From Streptomyces sp. JB150 (GTDB taxonomy: Bacteria; Actinomycetota; Actinomycetes; Streptomycetales; Streptomycetaceae): 64,000 nt of DNA. Made by a program: the position numbers and the translations under genes. How positions within the stretch are numbered: the stretch's first letter is position 1; every line of letters starts with the position of its first letter. Below the pieces are notes generated by a model. The model was given only the letters and a program-made list of their open reading frames with translations, was not told the DNA's origin and ran no database searches. The stretch lies in the NCBI RefSeq assembly GCF_011193355.1, contig NZ_CP049780.1:6974634-7038633 (forward strand), written 5' to 3'. Shown piece by piece: positions 1 to 10,632 of the stretch.

Positions 1-550
1 GGACCCGTCGTCGCCCGCGGTCAGCTGCCACAGGACACGCAGTTCGAGGGGTATCGCGACGCCCAGGCCGGCCTCCAGGGCGGCGAGGGCGGTGGCGCTC
101 GCGCCGGGGCGGAGCGCGGCGTAGGAGTCGGGGGCGTCGCGCCGCAACCGGCCGGTGAAGCGCTGCCAGGCATCGGCGACCTGCCGTACGGTGACCGCGT
201 CGGCGGCGGGATCGGCGCGCCGCGCCCGCTCGCCGCGCGCGTCCTCGCCGGAGGCCTCCTCGTCCTTGGAGGACTCGCCGGGTTCTTGGGCGGAGGGGCG
301 GGCGCAGACCGCTGTCAGGGAAGCGGATCTCGATGCGGTCCGGCTCGCGGAGGTAGCCGACGTTCAGGTCGGGGCAGTCGTCGAACATGTCGCCGTCGAC
401 CGTGACGGTGAGGATGCCCGGCAGCCCCGAGGGCCGCCCCAGGTCGGGATCGTCGGCCAGCCGGCCCGCCAGGGCCTTCAGCGCGCAGGGGGCGTCGGCC
501 CCCAGGCGGGCGGCGATGTCGTGCACGTCGGGCTGGATGTCGACCTTCAC
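1..550 (-). pseudogene. SMI1/KNR4-like protein with N-terminal RelE-like segment, frameshifted, cut by window edge
   Basis: Two coding stretches lie on the minus strand in different frames. From a GTG at 550 the first reads a compact domain ending in GYLREPDRIEIRF, which loosely resembles a RelE/ParE fold. After about position 315 sensible coding continues one nucleotide out of frame (SKDEEASGED, then AWQRFTGRL and ELRVLWQLTAGDDG), which is typical of the start of an SMI1/KNR4 domain. The second frame has no ATG, GTG or TTG start of its own before the domain, so this looks like one gene with a single-base indel near the G-rich run at 296-302, not two genes. The C-terminus lies outside the window. 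A sequencing error is possible. Confidence 0.55.
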
Positions 551-731
551 GGTCTGTGGCTCCTCGCTGTCGGCGGCAGGGCACGCGCTGCTCACACGGT
601 AGGCCGCGTTCGCTCGCCGGCGACCGGCGCACCCGTGCGCGGGCCGGCGACGTCACATCTCGCGGGGCTGTCCTGTCATCACCGTGTACAGGCCGTCGAC
701 AGCCGCCGCGACACGACGAAACGGGGATGCC

Positions 732-1670
732 GTGACGATTCCGTACGGGCCGGAGGACGGCCTGCTCGATCCGGGCCTGGCCGCGCTGGTGGGGGAGCGG
801 CGCCGGCTGCTCAATCTCGCCTACCGGCTGCTGGGTTCGCTGTCGGAGGCGGAGGATGTCGTCCAGGAGACGTACGTCCGCTGGTACGCCATGTCACGGC
901 AGCGGCAGGAGGCGGTCGAGTCGGTCGGCGGCTGGCTGACCACGGTCGCCACGCGGATCTGCCTGAACGTGCTCGGCTCGGCGCGGGCCCGGCGGGAGCA
1001 GTACGTGGGGCAGTGGATCCCCGAGCCGCTGCCGGGGCCCGCCGAGCGGTTCGGCGGGGCGCCGGGCGCGGTGGCGGACGATCCGGCGGACCGCGTCACC
1101 CTGGACGAGTCGGTGAACATGGCCTTCATGGTCGTGCTGGAGTCCATGACGCCGGCCGAGCGGGTGGTGTTCGTCCTGCACGACGTCTTCCGCTACGCGT
1201 TCGCCGAGGTCGCGGAGATCGTCGGCCGCAGCCCGGCCGCGTGCCGCCAGCTGGCCTCCTCGGCCCGCCGGCGCGTGCGCGAGGCGCGGCCGGCGTCCCG
1301 GCCGGTGCCGGCCGGCCAGGCCGCCGACGTCGTCAGGAACTTCAAGCGGGCCTGGGAGACCAAGGACATCGGCGCCCTCATCGGCCTTCTCGACCCGGCG
1401 GTGACGACGGTCGGTGACGGAGGCGGCCACGTCAGCGCCCTGCCGCACCCTGTCGTGGGCGGCGAGCGGGTGGCGCGCTTCCTGGTCGAACTGCGGTGCA
1501 GGGTGGGTGAGATGACGCTGCTGGAGCGCACCGTCAACGGTCGGCCCGGACTGATCCTTCAGCAGGCGGGGGTCACGCGGGTGGTGTACGCGTTCGACGT
1601 CGCCGGCGACCGCATCACGCACATCTGGGGTGTGATGAACCCGGAGAAGCTCCGGCCCTGGACCGCCTGA
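732..1670 (+). CDS. ECF41-type RNA polymerase sigma factor (SigJ-like)
   Basis: Extracytoplasmic-function sigma factor of about 312 residues. Sigma-2 lies near residues 20-90 (LAYRLLGSLSEAEDVVQETY) and sigma-4 near 125-185 (MTPAERVVFVLHDVF, then AEIVGRSPAACRQLASSARRR). A SnoaL-like C-terminal extension follows, the hallmark of ECF41. The family signatures are visible: WIPEPLP between the sigma domains, DGGG in the extension and NPEKL near the end, matching the NPDK-type motif through which the extension controls activity. I chose GTG 732 because GGGG sits 7 nt upstream; GTG 684 would add 16 residues of poor codon bias. No carboxymuconolactone-decarboxylase-type partner gene, the usual ECF41 target, is adjacent. 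Confidence 0.88.
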   Translation: MTIPYGPEDGLLDPGLAALVGERRRLLNLAYRLLGSLSEAEDVVQETYVRWYAMSRQRQEAVESVGGWLTTVATRICLNVLGSARARREQYVGQWIPEPLPGPAERFGGAPGAVADDPADRVTLDESVNMAFMVVLESMTPAERVVFVLHDVFRYAFAEVAEIVGRSPAACRQLASSARRRVREARPASRPVPAGQAADVVRNFKRAWETKDIGALIGLLDPAVTTVGDGGGHVSALPHPVVGGERVARFLVELRCRVGEMTLLERTVNGRPGLILQQAGVTRVVYAFDVAGDRITHIWGVMNPEKLRPWTA

Positions 1671-1779
1671 CCCGCGGTCCCGACCGGCTCGCGGACGCGC
1701 CCGGCCCGCGGCACGAGCCGTGGGGCGTCGTCCCGCGGGCCGGGCGGGACCGGATACGGACCGCATACGGACCGGGCGG

Positions 1780-2349
1780 TCAGCCGTCCTTGCCCATGGC
1801 CTTGCGCACGACGTCACGGGTGCGGTCGACGAGGGCCGCGACCGGGCCCACGGCGAGGTTCTTGGCCGCCGACTCGGTGCCCGGGTGCGGGTGGGTCGGG
1901 GCCGTCGCCTCGGCGGCGCGCAGGGCGGAGGCCATGGCGGCCAGCTGGGACTTGTCGGCGTGGCGGCGGACCTGGTTGAACTCGTAGCGTTCCTCGGCGC
2001 GGGCGTGTGCCATCACGTCCAGGCGCAGCGCCTGCAACCGGGGCAGGAACTCCGGGTCGTCCGGGTCCATGTCGTCCAACCGGGCCAGGGTCTCCTTGGC
2101 CTCCCGCTCCTCGGCGAGGCGATCGGCGACGATCTTCTCCCCGTCCGGGACGGACCTGCGGGTGAAGGGCCGGATCACCTCCTCCTCGGCCGTCTCGTGC
2201 ACGGCGAGCAGCCGGACCAGCCGGCGGAAGGCCGCCTGGCGTTCGTCGCCCGTGGCCTGCTCGACCTCGTCGAACAGGGTGCGGATGTCCCCGTGCTGGC
2301 GCATCAGCAGGGCGACGACGTCGGCGTCGGACGCGGCGATGCCGGCCAT
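1780..2349 (-). CDS. Hemerythrin HHE-domain protein
   Basis: A 189-residue protein with a single helical hemerythrin-type domain: LMRQHGDIRTLF near residue 20, LAVHETAEEEVIRPF near 50, and HARAEERYEFNQV near 120. These supply the His/Glu ligands of a diiron site that could bind oxygen, NO or act as a redox sensor. The C-terminal 40 residues are Pro/His-rich and basic. The ATG lies one base past the stop of the upstream ferritin-like gene, so the two are co-transcribed and probably translationally coupled. A role in oxidative or nitrosative stress is inferred from the family. Confidence 0.85.
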   Translation of the reverse strand: MAGIAASDADVVALLMRQHGDIRTLFDEVEQATGDERQAAFRRLVRLLAVHETAEEEVIRPFTRRSVPDGEKIVADRLAEEREAKETLARLDDMDPDDPEFLPRLQALRLDVMAHARAEERYEFNQVRRHADKSQLAAMASALRAAEATAPTHPHPGTESAAKNLAVGPVAALVDRTRDVVRKAMGKDG

Positions 2350-2350
2350 G

Positions 2351-3553
2351 TCAGCTCCTCTCCCGCGACGCGGCGTCGGGGTGCGGGCCCTCGGTCTCCA
2401 GCCGGTACTCGCCGCCGAGCAGTTCCCGGTGCTGGGCCATCACCTGCTCGCTGGGCGGTTCCTCACCGCCGTGGATCTGCTGCTGGAGCCGCTCGAACCG
2501 CTCGTGCGCCTCCCGGACGTAACCGCTGCCGAGGGTGGTCAGGTCCATCTGGGTGTCCAGCAGGCCCCGGACGAACTGCTTGTTCTCCTCGAAGGTCAGC
2601 ACGTTCGGCAGTTCCGGTGCCAGGATCTCCTGCGGCTCGCGGCCGTCGTGGCGGCGCATCAGGTCGCAGGCGATGCGCAGGTGCTCCAGCTCCATGTTGA
2701 GGTGCAGCTCCCAGATCGCCTTCACCCGCGGATCCGACTCCTGCTCCATGAACGAGTGGTAGAGGTAGCACTCGTTGTACTCGTGGTTGACCAGCTGCTC
2801 CCACCACGTCTCGCCCGGGTCGACCAGCGACTCGTAGTGCGTGACGTGCTCCTCCTCGATCAGCCCGATCTCCTGGTACAGCTGGCGCGCGATGGGCTCC
2901 ATGTACTGGGGGCCGACGTTCATGTAGAAGTTCATGGTCTGCTGCTCCGCCGACATGATCGTCAGCGCGTGCAGCTTCGACAGCGGGTTCGTGGTCGTGC
3001 GGTCATAGGGGTCGCGCACGTTGTCGGCCGGGTGGCGGTGGTGGAACTTGGTCGGGCGGCCCGGCATGACCTCGGTCAGCCCGTCGACGATCGACTCCGC
3101 CTTGCGGTGCTCGATCATCTCGTAGAGGTTGGCGTACCGGTACAGGTGGTCGAAGTCCTCCAGCACACCGAACTCGTACGCCTGCCGCAGGTACGGGTCG
3201 GGCTCGTGGCGGGCGACCCAGCCGGTGAGGTCGACGGCCACCTGCTCGTAGGCGATGGTCGTCTCCAGCACCGAGGCCAGGCCGGGCAGCAGCCAGTTGA
3301 CCGCCTTCTGCTGCTGGGCCTCGATGTACCGGACCTCGGCCAGCTGCCGCTTGACGTCCGGGTCGACGGTGTTGCGCGCGAGGTGGTGGCTGAAGAGGAT
3401 CGCCTCGACCTCGATGCCGTTCATCGTGATGATCCGGCAGCGCGTGTACGGGTCGCCGCGGTCCGGATCGATGGGCTCCACGTTCAGTTCCCGCCAGTTG
3501 CGCAGCTGGCGGTCGAGGGGGATGCCTTGGTGTTCGAGAGGATTGAAGCCCAT
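2351..3553 (-). CDS. Ferritin-like-fold protein of unknown function
   Basis: About 400 residues, mostly helical, with Glu/His pairs spaced as in ferritin-like diiron proteins: EAILFSHHLAR near 50, EVRYIEAQQQ near 75, EEEHVTHYESL near 250 and LNMELEHLRIACDLM near 310. This suggests two four-helix bundles that bind metal; no enzymatic role can be assigned. The start is supported by AAGGAG 6 bases upstream of ATG 3553. It is the first gene of a two-gene operon with the hemerythrin and has a SigB-like promoter upstream (3601-3627), which points to a stress-protection or iron-handling job. Confidence 0.7.
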   Translation of the reverse strand: MGFNPLEHQGIPLDRQLRNWRELNVEPIDPDRGDPYTRCRIITMNGIEVEAILFSHHLARNTVDPDVKRQLAEVRYIEAQQQKAVNWLLPGLASVLETTIAYEQVAVDLTGWVARHEPDPYLRQAYEFGVLEDFDHLYRYANLYEMIEHRKAESIVDGLTEVMPGRPTKFHHRHPADNVRDPYDRTTTNPLSKLHALTIMSAEQQTMNFYMNVGPQYMEPIARQLYQEIGLIEEEHVTHYESLVDPGETWWEQLVNHEYNECYLYHSFMEQESDPRVKAIWELHLNMELEHLRIACDLMRRHDGREPQEILAPELPNVLTFEENKQFVRGLLDTQMDLTTLGSGYVREAHERFERLQQQIHGGEEPPSEQVMAQHRELLGGEYRLETEGPHPDAASRERS

Positions 3554-3600
3554 GGGGGTCTCCTTGGCCGACGGCCGGTCTGTGGGCGGGCCGCCGACGA

Positions 3601-3627
3601 GTACCCGTCCTTCGCCGCGCCGAAAAC
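3601..3627 (-). promoter_or_regulatory. Candidate SigB-family (general stress) promoter
   Basis: Reading the minus strand, GTTTTC (3627-3622) is followed after 15 bases by GGGTAC (3606-3601). This fits the Streptomyces SigB-type pattern GNNTN14-16GGGTAY as I know it. The -10 lies about 48 bases before the ATG of the ferritin-like gene. Some chance occurrence is expected in GC-rich DNA. Confidence 0.5.
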
Positions 3628-3819
3628 GAGCGGGGCCCGAGTTGGCCCGGACGGCCCGTCCGGCGTGCGCGCACCCGGCGGGCGTGTCAGCGTGGAGGTC
3701 GTGGAGCGTCGTCGGACGCGCGCGACCGCGGGACCGGCCGGGGGCATGACGCCGGTGCCGCCGGCAGGCCGCCCTCCACGTCGCCGACAGTCGCACTCGG
3801 CCGCAGCAGCCGGCCGCCG

Positions 3820-4350
3820 TCAGCCGGTGCCCCGCCCGCTGGGCAGTGGTCCCACGTCGGAGCGCCGGCCGGAAGCGCGGCGCGCGTGACGCTGACCGGG
3901 GCCCAGCCCGTCGCGGGCGGCCAGGGCGTCCGCCACGGCTCCCGTCGCGAACGCGTAGACCGCCTTGTGCAGCAGGTCCACCACGAGTTCCCCGCGCGGC
4001 CAGGTCTCGGGCGGCGCGCCGACACCGGTGGCGTTCTCGAGGATCTGGTCGTTGGTCAGCCGTACGACCGTGAACTGCGCCGATGCCCAGGGGCCGCGCA
4101 GACCGGCCTGCGCCATGAGCGAGCGCACCACACCAAGCAGGGCGCCCTGGCCCGCGTGCATCGCCCAGTTGAGCGGTACGGGTTGCCGGCCCGGGCGCTC
4201 GCGCAGGCCGGCCAGGCGCTCCAGGGTGCGGGCGGGCACGTGCGAGTCGGGCCGCCCGGTCAGCCGCTGCTCCGCCTTCTCGCCCAGTGTCATCACCAGC
4301 ACACCGGCCGTGCCGGCGATCAGGCCCTGCCATGCCGCTCGCTTCATCAT
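3820..4350 (-). CDS. Hypothetical membrane-associated protein
   Basis: About 176 residues starting MMKRAAWQGL. A hydrophobic N-terminal segment (LIAGTAGVLVMTLGEKAEQ) and a second apolar stretch (MHAGQGALLGVVRSLMAQAG) suggest an integral membrane protein. The middle contains QFTVVRLTNDQILENATG and a C-terminal amphipathic helix (ELVVDLLHKAVYAFATGAVAD). I do not recognise a named family. I started at the paired ATG codons (4345-4350); an upstream in-frame start at 4419 would add a Gly/Arg/Pro-rich leader with no coding character. It stands alone between the ferritin-like gene and the exporter gene. Confidence 0.6.
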   Translation of the reverse strand: MMKRAAWQGLIAGTAGVLVMTLGEKAEQRLTGRPDSHVPARTLERLAGLRERPGRQPVPLNWAMHAGQGALLGVVRSLMAQAGLRGPWASAQFTVVRLTNDQILENATGVGAPPETWPRGELVVDLLHKAVYAFATGAVADALAARDGLGPGQRHARRASGRRSDVGPLPSGRGTG

Positions 4351-4493
4351 GCCGCGCCGAGTACCCCGGCGGGCGGGCCGCGCACCGACGCTGCCGGGCA
4401 GGCCGTCGGTCCCGGGCACGCCGACGGTGCCGGGCGTTCCCGCCCGGCACCGTCCGGGGCCGTGCGCCGCTCAGGCACGGCCCGTCCGTGGGG

Positions 4494-6125
4494 TCAGCCG
4501 AGCCGCGCGTGCTCCTGGCCGGCCGGACCGTGCTGCCTCGCGTCCCGCTCCCCGGCGTGCTCCCCGGCGTGCTCGCGGGCGGCCTTGCGGCCGGGCAGGA
4601 CGGCCAGGACGATCAGGGCGCCGGCGGCCATGATGACGCCGCCGACGAGGCTGGTGTGCGCGACGCCGTGGGCGAAGGCCTCGTGCACCGCCTCCACCAG
4701 GGCCTGGGCCTGGCCGGGGCCGCCGGCCGGGCTCTGCGCGATCTGCTCGGCGACGGCCAGACCGCCGCCCACCGACTCCCGCGCGGCGTCCAGGGCGTCG
4801 TGCGGCAGCCGGCCGCCCACCTGGTCGGTGAGCTCGTCCTGGTAGGCCGTGCCCAGCAGGGAGCCGAGGACGGCGATGCCGAGGGAGCCGCCGAGCTCCA
4901 GGGAGGTGTCGTTGGCGCCGCCGCCGACGCCCAGTTCCGACTCGGGGAAGGAGCCCATGATCGTGTCGGTGGCCGGGGACACGCTCAGTCCGATCGCGAA
5001 GCCGAGCAGCAGCAGCGACGGCAGGAAGTCGGTGTACGCCGAGCCCTGGTCGACCAGGGTCAGCAGCAGCACGCCGGCGGTGCCCAGCAGCATCCCGGGC
5101 ACGATCGTGGCCTTCACACCGAGCCGGGGCGTCAGCTTGCCGGTGACGGCGGCTCCGGCGAACACCGCGCCGGCCAGCGGGAGCAGCCGGACTCCGGTCT
5201 CCAGGGCGTCGTAGCCGAGGACGAACTGAAGGTACTGGGTGGCGTAGTAGATCGCGCCGAAGGTGCCGAAGAAGAAGAACAGCACCGCGAGCATCGAGCC
5301 GCTGAAGGCGCGCTCGCCGAACCTGCGGACGTCCAGCATGGGCTGCGGGTGCCGCAGCTCCCACAGCGCGAAGGCGACGAAGCCGGCGCCGGCGACGACG
5401 GCCGCGGCGACCGGGCCGGTGCCCCAGCCGAAATGCGGGCCCTCGATGATCGCGTAGACCAGGGAGCCGACGGAGACGATCGACAGCAGGCCGCCGACGT
5501 AGTCGATCCGGCCCATGCCCTCCGCCTTCGACGGCGGCACCAGCGCGAGCGCGCCGACGACGGCGAGGACCGCGATGGGCACGTTGATCAGGAAGGTCGA
5601 GCCCCAGCCGTGGTCCTCCAGCAGCCGGCCGGCGACGACGGGGCCGACGGCGATGGCGAGGCCGGAGGTGGCGGTCCAGGCGGTGATGGCGCGCGCCCGC
5701 TCGTGCCGGGGGAACATGGCCACCAGCAGCGAGAGCGTGGCCGGCATGACCACCGCGGCACCCACACCCATGATCGCGCGGGCGGCGATGACCAGGCCGG
5801 TCTCGTCGACCAGGCTGCCCAGCACGGAACCGCCGGCGAACAGCAGCAGTCCGGCTGTCAGGGCGCCGCGACGGCTGTACTTGTCGCCGATCGCTCCCAG
5901 CACCAGCATCAGCGCGGCGTACGGCACGGTGTAGCCGTCGATCACCCATTGCAGGTCACTGCTGCTCAGCCGCAGGTCACGGGTCATGTCCGGGGCGGCG
6001 ACGATCAGGGACGTGTTGGCCATGACCACGATCAGCAGGCTCAGGCACAGCACGAGCAGCGCCCACCAGCGCCGCGGGTACGGCCCGGTCGTCTTCCCGG
6101 CGGGTGTGTGCGCGAGGAACGGCAT
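4494..6125 (-). CDS. MFS multidrug exporter, DHA2 (EmrB/QacA, 14-TMS) family
   Basis: A 543-residue transporter with about 14 hydrophobic helices. The DHA2 motifs are clear: WVIDGYTVPYAALMLVLGAIGDKYSRR in TMS2-3 (motif A: GAIGDKYSRR), RAIMGVGAAVVMPATLSLL (motif B) and GLAIAVGPVVAGRLLEDHGWGSTFLINVPI (motif C, antiporter signature). It should export drugs or cationic compounds using the proton gradient. A TetR gene is divergently transcribed 168 bp away, and two operator-like repeats lie over the exporter promoter, so repression by that regulator and release by a substrate is the natural reading. The natural substrate cannot be read from sequence. Confidence 0.9.
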   Translation of the reverse strand: MPFLAHTPAGKTTGPYPRRWWALLVLCLSLLIVVMANTSLIVAAPDMTRDLRLSSSDLQWVIDGYTVPYAALMLVLGAIGDKYSRRGALTAGLLLFAGGSVLGSLVDETGLVIAARAIMGVGAAVVMPATLSLLVAMFPRHERARAITAWTATSGLAIAVGPVVAGRLLEDHGWGSTFLINVPIAVLAVVGALALVPPSKAEGMGRIDYVGGLLSIVSVGSLVYAIIEGPHFGWGTGPVAAAVVAGAGFVAFALWELRHPQPMLDVRRFGERAFSGSMLAVLFFFFGTFGAIYYATQYLQFVLGYDALETGVRLLPLAGAVFAGAAVTGKLTPRLGVKATIVPGMLLGTAGVLLLTLVDQGSAYTDFLPSLLLLGFAIGLSVSPATDTIMGSFPESELGVGGGANDTSLELGGSLGIAVLGSLLGTAYQDELTDQVGGRLPHDALDAARESVGGGLAVAEQIAQSPAGGPGQAQALVEAVHEAFAHGVAHTSLVGGVIMAAGALIVLAVLPGRKAAREHAGEHAGERDARQHGPAGQEHARLG

Positions 6126-6163
6126 CGAAAGGCTCCTGGGAGAGGGGACGGCGGTTCACTTAT

Positions 6164-6207
6164 TTGCCCATCCATGTGCAGGTTAGTTTGTTGCCCGCCC
6201 GTGTGCA
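6164..6207. promoter_or_regulatory. Twin operators over the exporter promoter
   Basis: Two 17-bp near-identical direct repeats, each an imperfect palindrome: TTGCCCATCCATGTGCA (6164-6180) and TTGCCCGCCCGTGTGCA (6191-6207), 27 bp apart. They match at 14 of 17 positions; the three differences are all transitions. On the minus strand TTGCAC (6208-6203), 17 bases and TAACCT (6185-6180) form a good promoter for the exporter. One repeat covers the -35 and the other begins at the -10 and covers the likely transcription start. Binding by the neighbouring TetR protein is inferred. Confidence 0.7.
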
Positions 6208-6293
6208 AAAAAGGGCGGTGGTGACCTGCGGCACGCGTGCCAGAATGGGCGCGTCCCCCATCCGTCCGCCGCGCCGCCCGACCGAGGTTGTCC

Positions 6294-6947
6294 GTGACCA
6301 AGCCCGTTGCCCGCGTACCGCAGCGACGCAACGCGCGCTCCAACCGGGCGCGCATCCTCGCGACCGCCCGCCACGAGCTGGGCCGCAACCCGGACATCAC
6401 CCTGGAGGAGCTGGCGCGCGCCGCCGGTGTCGTACGGCGCACCCTCTTCGGGCACTTCCCCGGACGGGCCGCGCTGCTGGAGGCGCTGGCCGAGGAGGCC
6501 TCCGAGGCGCTGCGGGACGCGGTGGCGGTCGGCGTGCGGCCGGCGGAGCCCGCCGACCGGGCGCTCGCGTACTTCACGCTGTCGATGTGGCCCGTGGGCG
6601 ACCGCTACCGGATGCTGCTGGCGCTGGCCCAGCGCGATCTGGGCGCGGAACGCGTCGCCGAGGTCCTCAAGCCCGCACGGGACGAGGTCACGGCCATCCT
6701 GGAGCGCGGCCGCGCGGAGGGCGCCTTCCCCGCCCATCTGCCGTCCGCGGTGCTGAGCGCGGGCCTGGAGGCGATGACGGTCGCCCTGCTGGAGCAGGTC
6801 AACACCGGGGCGCTGGAGGACGACGGCACCCGGGCCGCCGTGGCCCTGCTCATCGCGGCCGGCGTGCCCGAGCGGCGGGCGCGCGCCGCGGTGGCGGAGG
6901 CCGTCGCGATGATCGCCGCGGAGCCGGCCCCCGACGTGGAGGAATGA
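6294..6947 (+). CDS. TetR-family transcriptional repressor
   Basis: About 217 residues. The N-terminal HTH reads ARILATARHELGRNPDITLE, then ELARAAGVVRRTLFGHFPGR, the classic TetR DNA-binding helix set (residues about 15-60). The remainder is a helical ligand-binding domain. GTG 6294 is preferred over the track start at 6237 because GAGG sits 6 bases upstream and the extra N-terminal residues are non-coding in character. It is divergent from the EmrB/QacA-type exporter and probably represses both genes through the twin repeats in the shared intergenic region. The gene ends in a 31-bp tandem duplication followed by a strong terminator. Confidence 0.88.
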   Translation: MTKPVARVPQRRNARSNRARILATARHELGRNPDITLEELARAAGVVRRTLFGHFPGRAALLEALAEEASEALRDAVAVGVRPAEPADRALAYFTLSMWPVGDRYRMLLALAQRDLGAERVAEVLKPARDEVTAILERGRAEGAFPAHLPSAVLSAGLEAMTVALLEQVNTGALEDDGTRAAVALLIAAGVPERRARAAVAEAVAMIAAEPAPDVEE

Positions 6948-6980
6948 CGGATCCCCCGGCCCGCCGGGGGAGGAATGACG

Positions 6981-7019
6981 GACGGCCCGGCCCGCCGGGG
7001 AGTGGCGGGCCGGGCCGTC
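6981..7019. terminator. Bidirectional terminator between tetR and katG
   Basis: A perfect 16-bp stem, GACGGCCCGGCCCGCC (6981-6996) and its complement (7004-7019), with a 7-base loop. It lies between convergent genes, 34 bp after the tetR stop and 8 bp after the katG stop. Confidence 0.85.
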
Positions 7020-7026
7020 GGGGTGT

Positions 7027-9458
<2,432 letters not shown>

Positions 9459-9469
<11 letters not shown>

Positions 9470-10467
9470 TGACGACCCGCGCCCAGACCGGCGGCGCGTC
9501 CGGGACGTAGTCCGGGCTCCGCTCGCTCACCGCGCGGGCGGGGCGCGGGAAGAGGCCGACGACGGTACGGCACGGCGGCTGCGCGGACGGCCACGGCGTC
9601 TGACCGTCCGTCAGGGCCACGATGACGTCCGGTCGGGGCCGGGAGCGCAGGGCGAGGGTGAAACCGGAGCGCAGGTCCGTTCCCCCGCCGCCGATCAGCT
9701 CGATGTTCTCGGCCCGGCACAGCGGGACGGCGATCCCGGCCGCCGCGTCACAGGAGATCGCCGAGACCAGGTCGCGCCGCCCGCCCACCGCCCGCGAGAT
9801 CGCCGCCACCTCCAGCAGCGCGCTGCCCAGCTCCGCGTCGCTCACCGAGCCGGACGTGTCGATCACGACGCACACCCGCGGCGGCGTACGGCGCAGGCTC
9901 GGCAGCACCACCCCGGGCACGCTCGCCGAGCGCCGGGACGGACGCCGGTAGCTGTGGTTCTGGCCCCCGCCCGGCGCGCCCGCCGCCGAGCGGACCGCGT
10001 CACCCAGCAACTGCCGCCACGGCTGCGGCGGATGGAACGCCTCGTCCGCCCACCGCCGCCAGCCGTCCGGCGCGCTCCCCGGCCGGCCCTTGATCCCCTC
10101 CGCGACCCGGAAGCGGACCGCGTCCCGCTGCTGCCTGCTCAGCCCGTGCGCGCCGTCCGGACCCAGCTCCCACGGCTCGTGGACGCTGGCGATCACGGTG
10201 GTGAGCGGCAGGTCGAGGGAGGCGGCGAGCTGGCTCAGCGCGGCGGTCTTGCCGATGCCAGGCTCACCCCCACAGCAGCACCGGCAGGTCGGCCGCGACC
10301 GCCAGGGTGAGCGCCTCCAGCGGCTCGTCGGGGCGCGGCTCGGTCGTGGTCGTGCGCAGCAGGGCGAGGGGGTCGTCGGCGAGGGCGAGTTGCGTGTCGG
10401 TCCCGGACGCGCGGGCGGCGGCGGGTGCGGAGGCGGGCAGGAGCGTGCTGGAAGTCATGGGCATCAC
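9459..10467 (-). pseudogene. MoxR ATPase N-terminus fused by deletion to a VWA/DUF2201-type C-terminus, with frameshift
   Basis: The N-terminal part (from 10467, MMPMTSSTLLPAS, then EALTLAVAADLPVLLWG) is the start of a MoxR-type AAA ATPase up to the Walker A motif. A run of five G puts a stop directly after VLLWG. Removing one G restores WGEPGIGKTAALSQLAA and then LTTVIASVHEP. There the MoxR sequence ends abruptly and continues as WELGPDGAHGL, GWRRWADEAFHPPQPW and CVVIDTSGSVSDAELG, the C-terminal half of a VWA-like DUF2201 metallopeptidase-associated protein with an intact MIDAS DTSGS. In relatives, as I remember them, these are two full neighbouring genes, so most of MoxR and the VWA N-terminal metallopeptidase half have been deleted. 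The remaining VWA frame is open from GTG 10196. Confidence 0.75.
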
Positions 10468-10489
10468 CTGGGGTGGGAGGGAGACGAGC

Positions 10490-10509
10490 GGAACGGGGCG
10501 TCCCGTTCC
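10490..10509. promoter_or_regulatory. Inverted repeat upstream of the moxR remnant
   Basis: GGAACGGG (10490-10497) and CCCGTTCC (10502-10509) form a perfect 8-bp inverted repeat 23 bp before the moxR start. It could be an operator or a weak terminator of the upstream pseudogene. No further evidence separates these. Confidence 0.4.
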
Positions 10510-10632
10510 GGAGGACAGAGATCAGAGGACAGAGGAGGAAGGGCGGAAACGGACGGCGGGCGGAGGGCACGGGCGTACGGCGACGCCGAACGTGCCGTAC
10601 GGGCGTAGGCCTTCCGCGGTGGTCGGTGGTGG

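Noticed and set aside
674..697. ECF41-type promoter TGTCATC...CGTC
   Set aside because: Spacing of 13 rather than the usual 15-17 bases; too weak to list as a feature.
10235..10570. Minus-strand ORF over the moxR remnant
   Set aside because: Out-of-frame shadow with Arg/Pro/His bias; the MoxR frame explains the sequence better.
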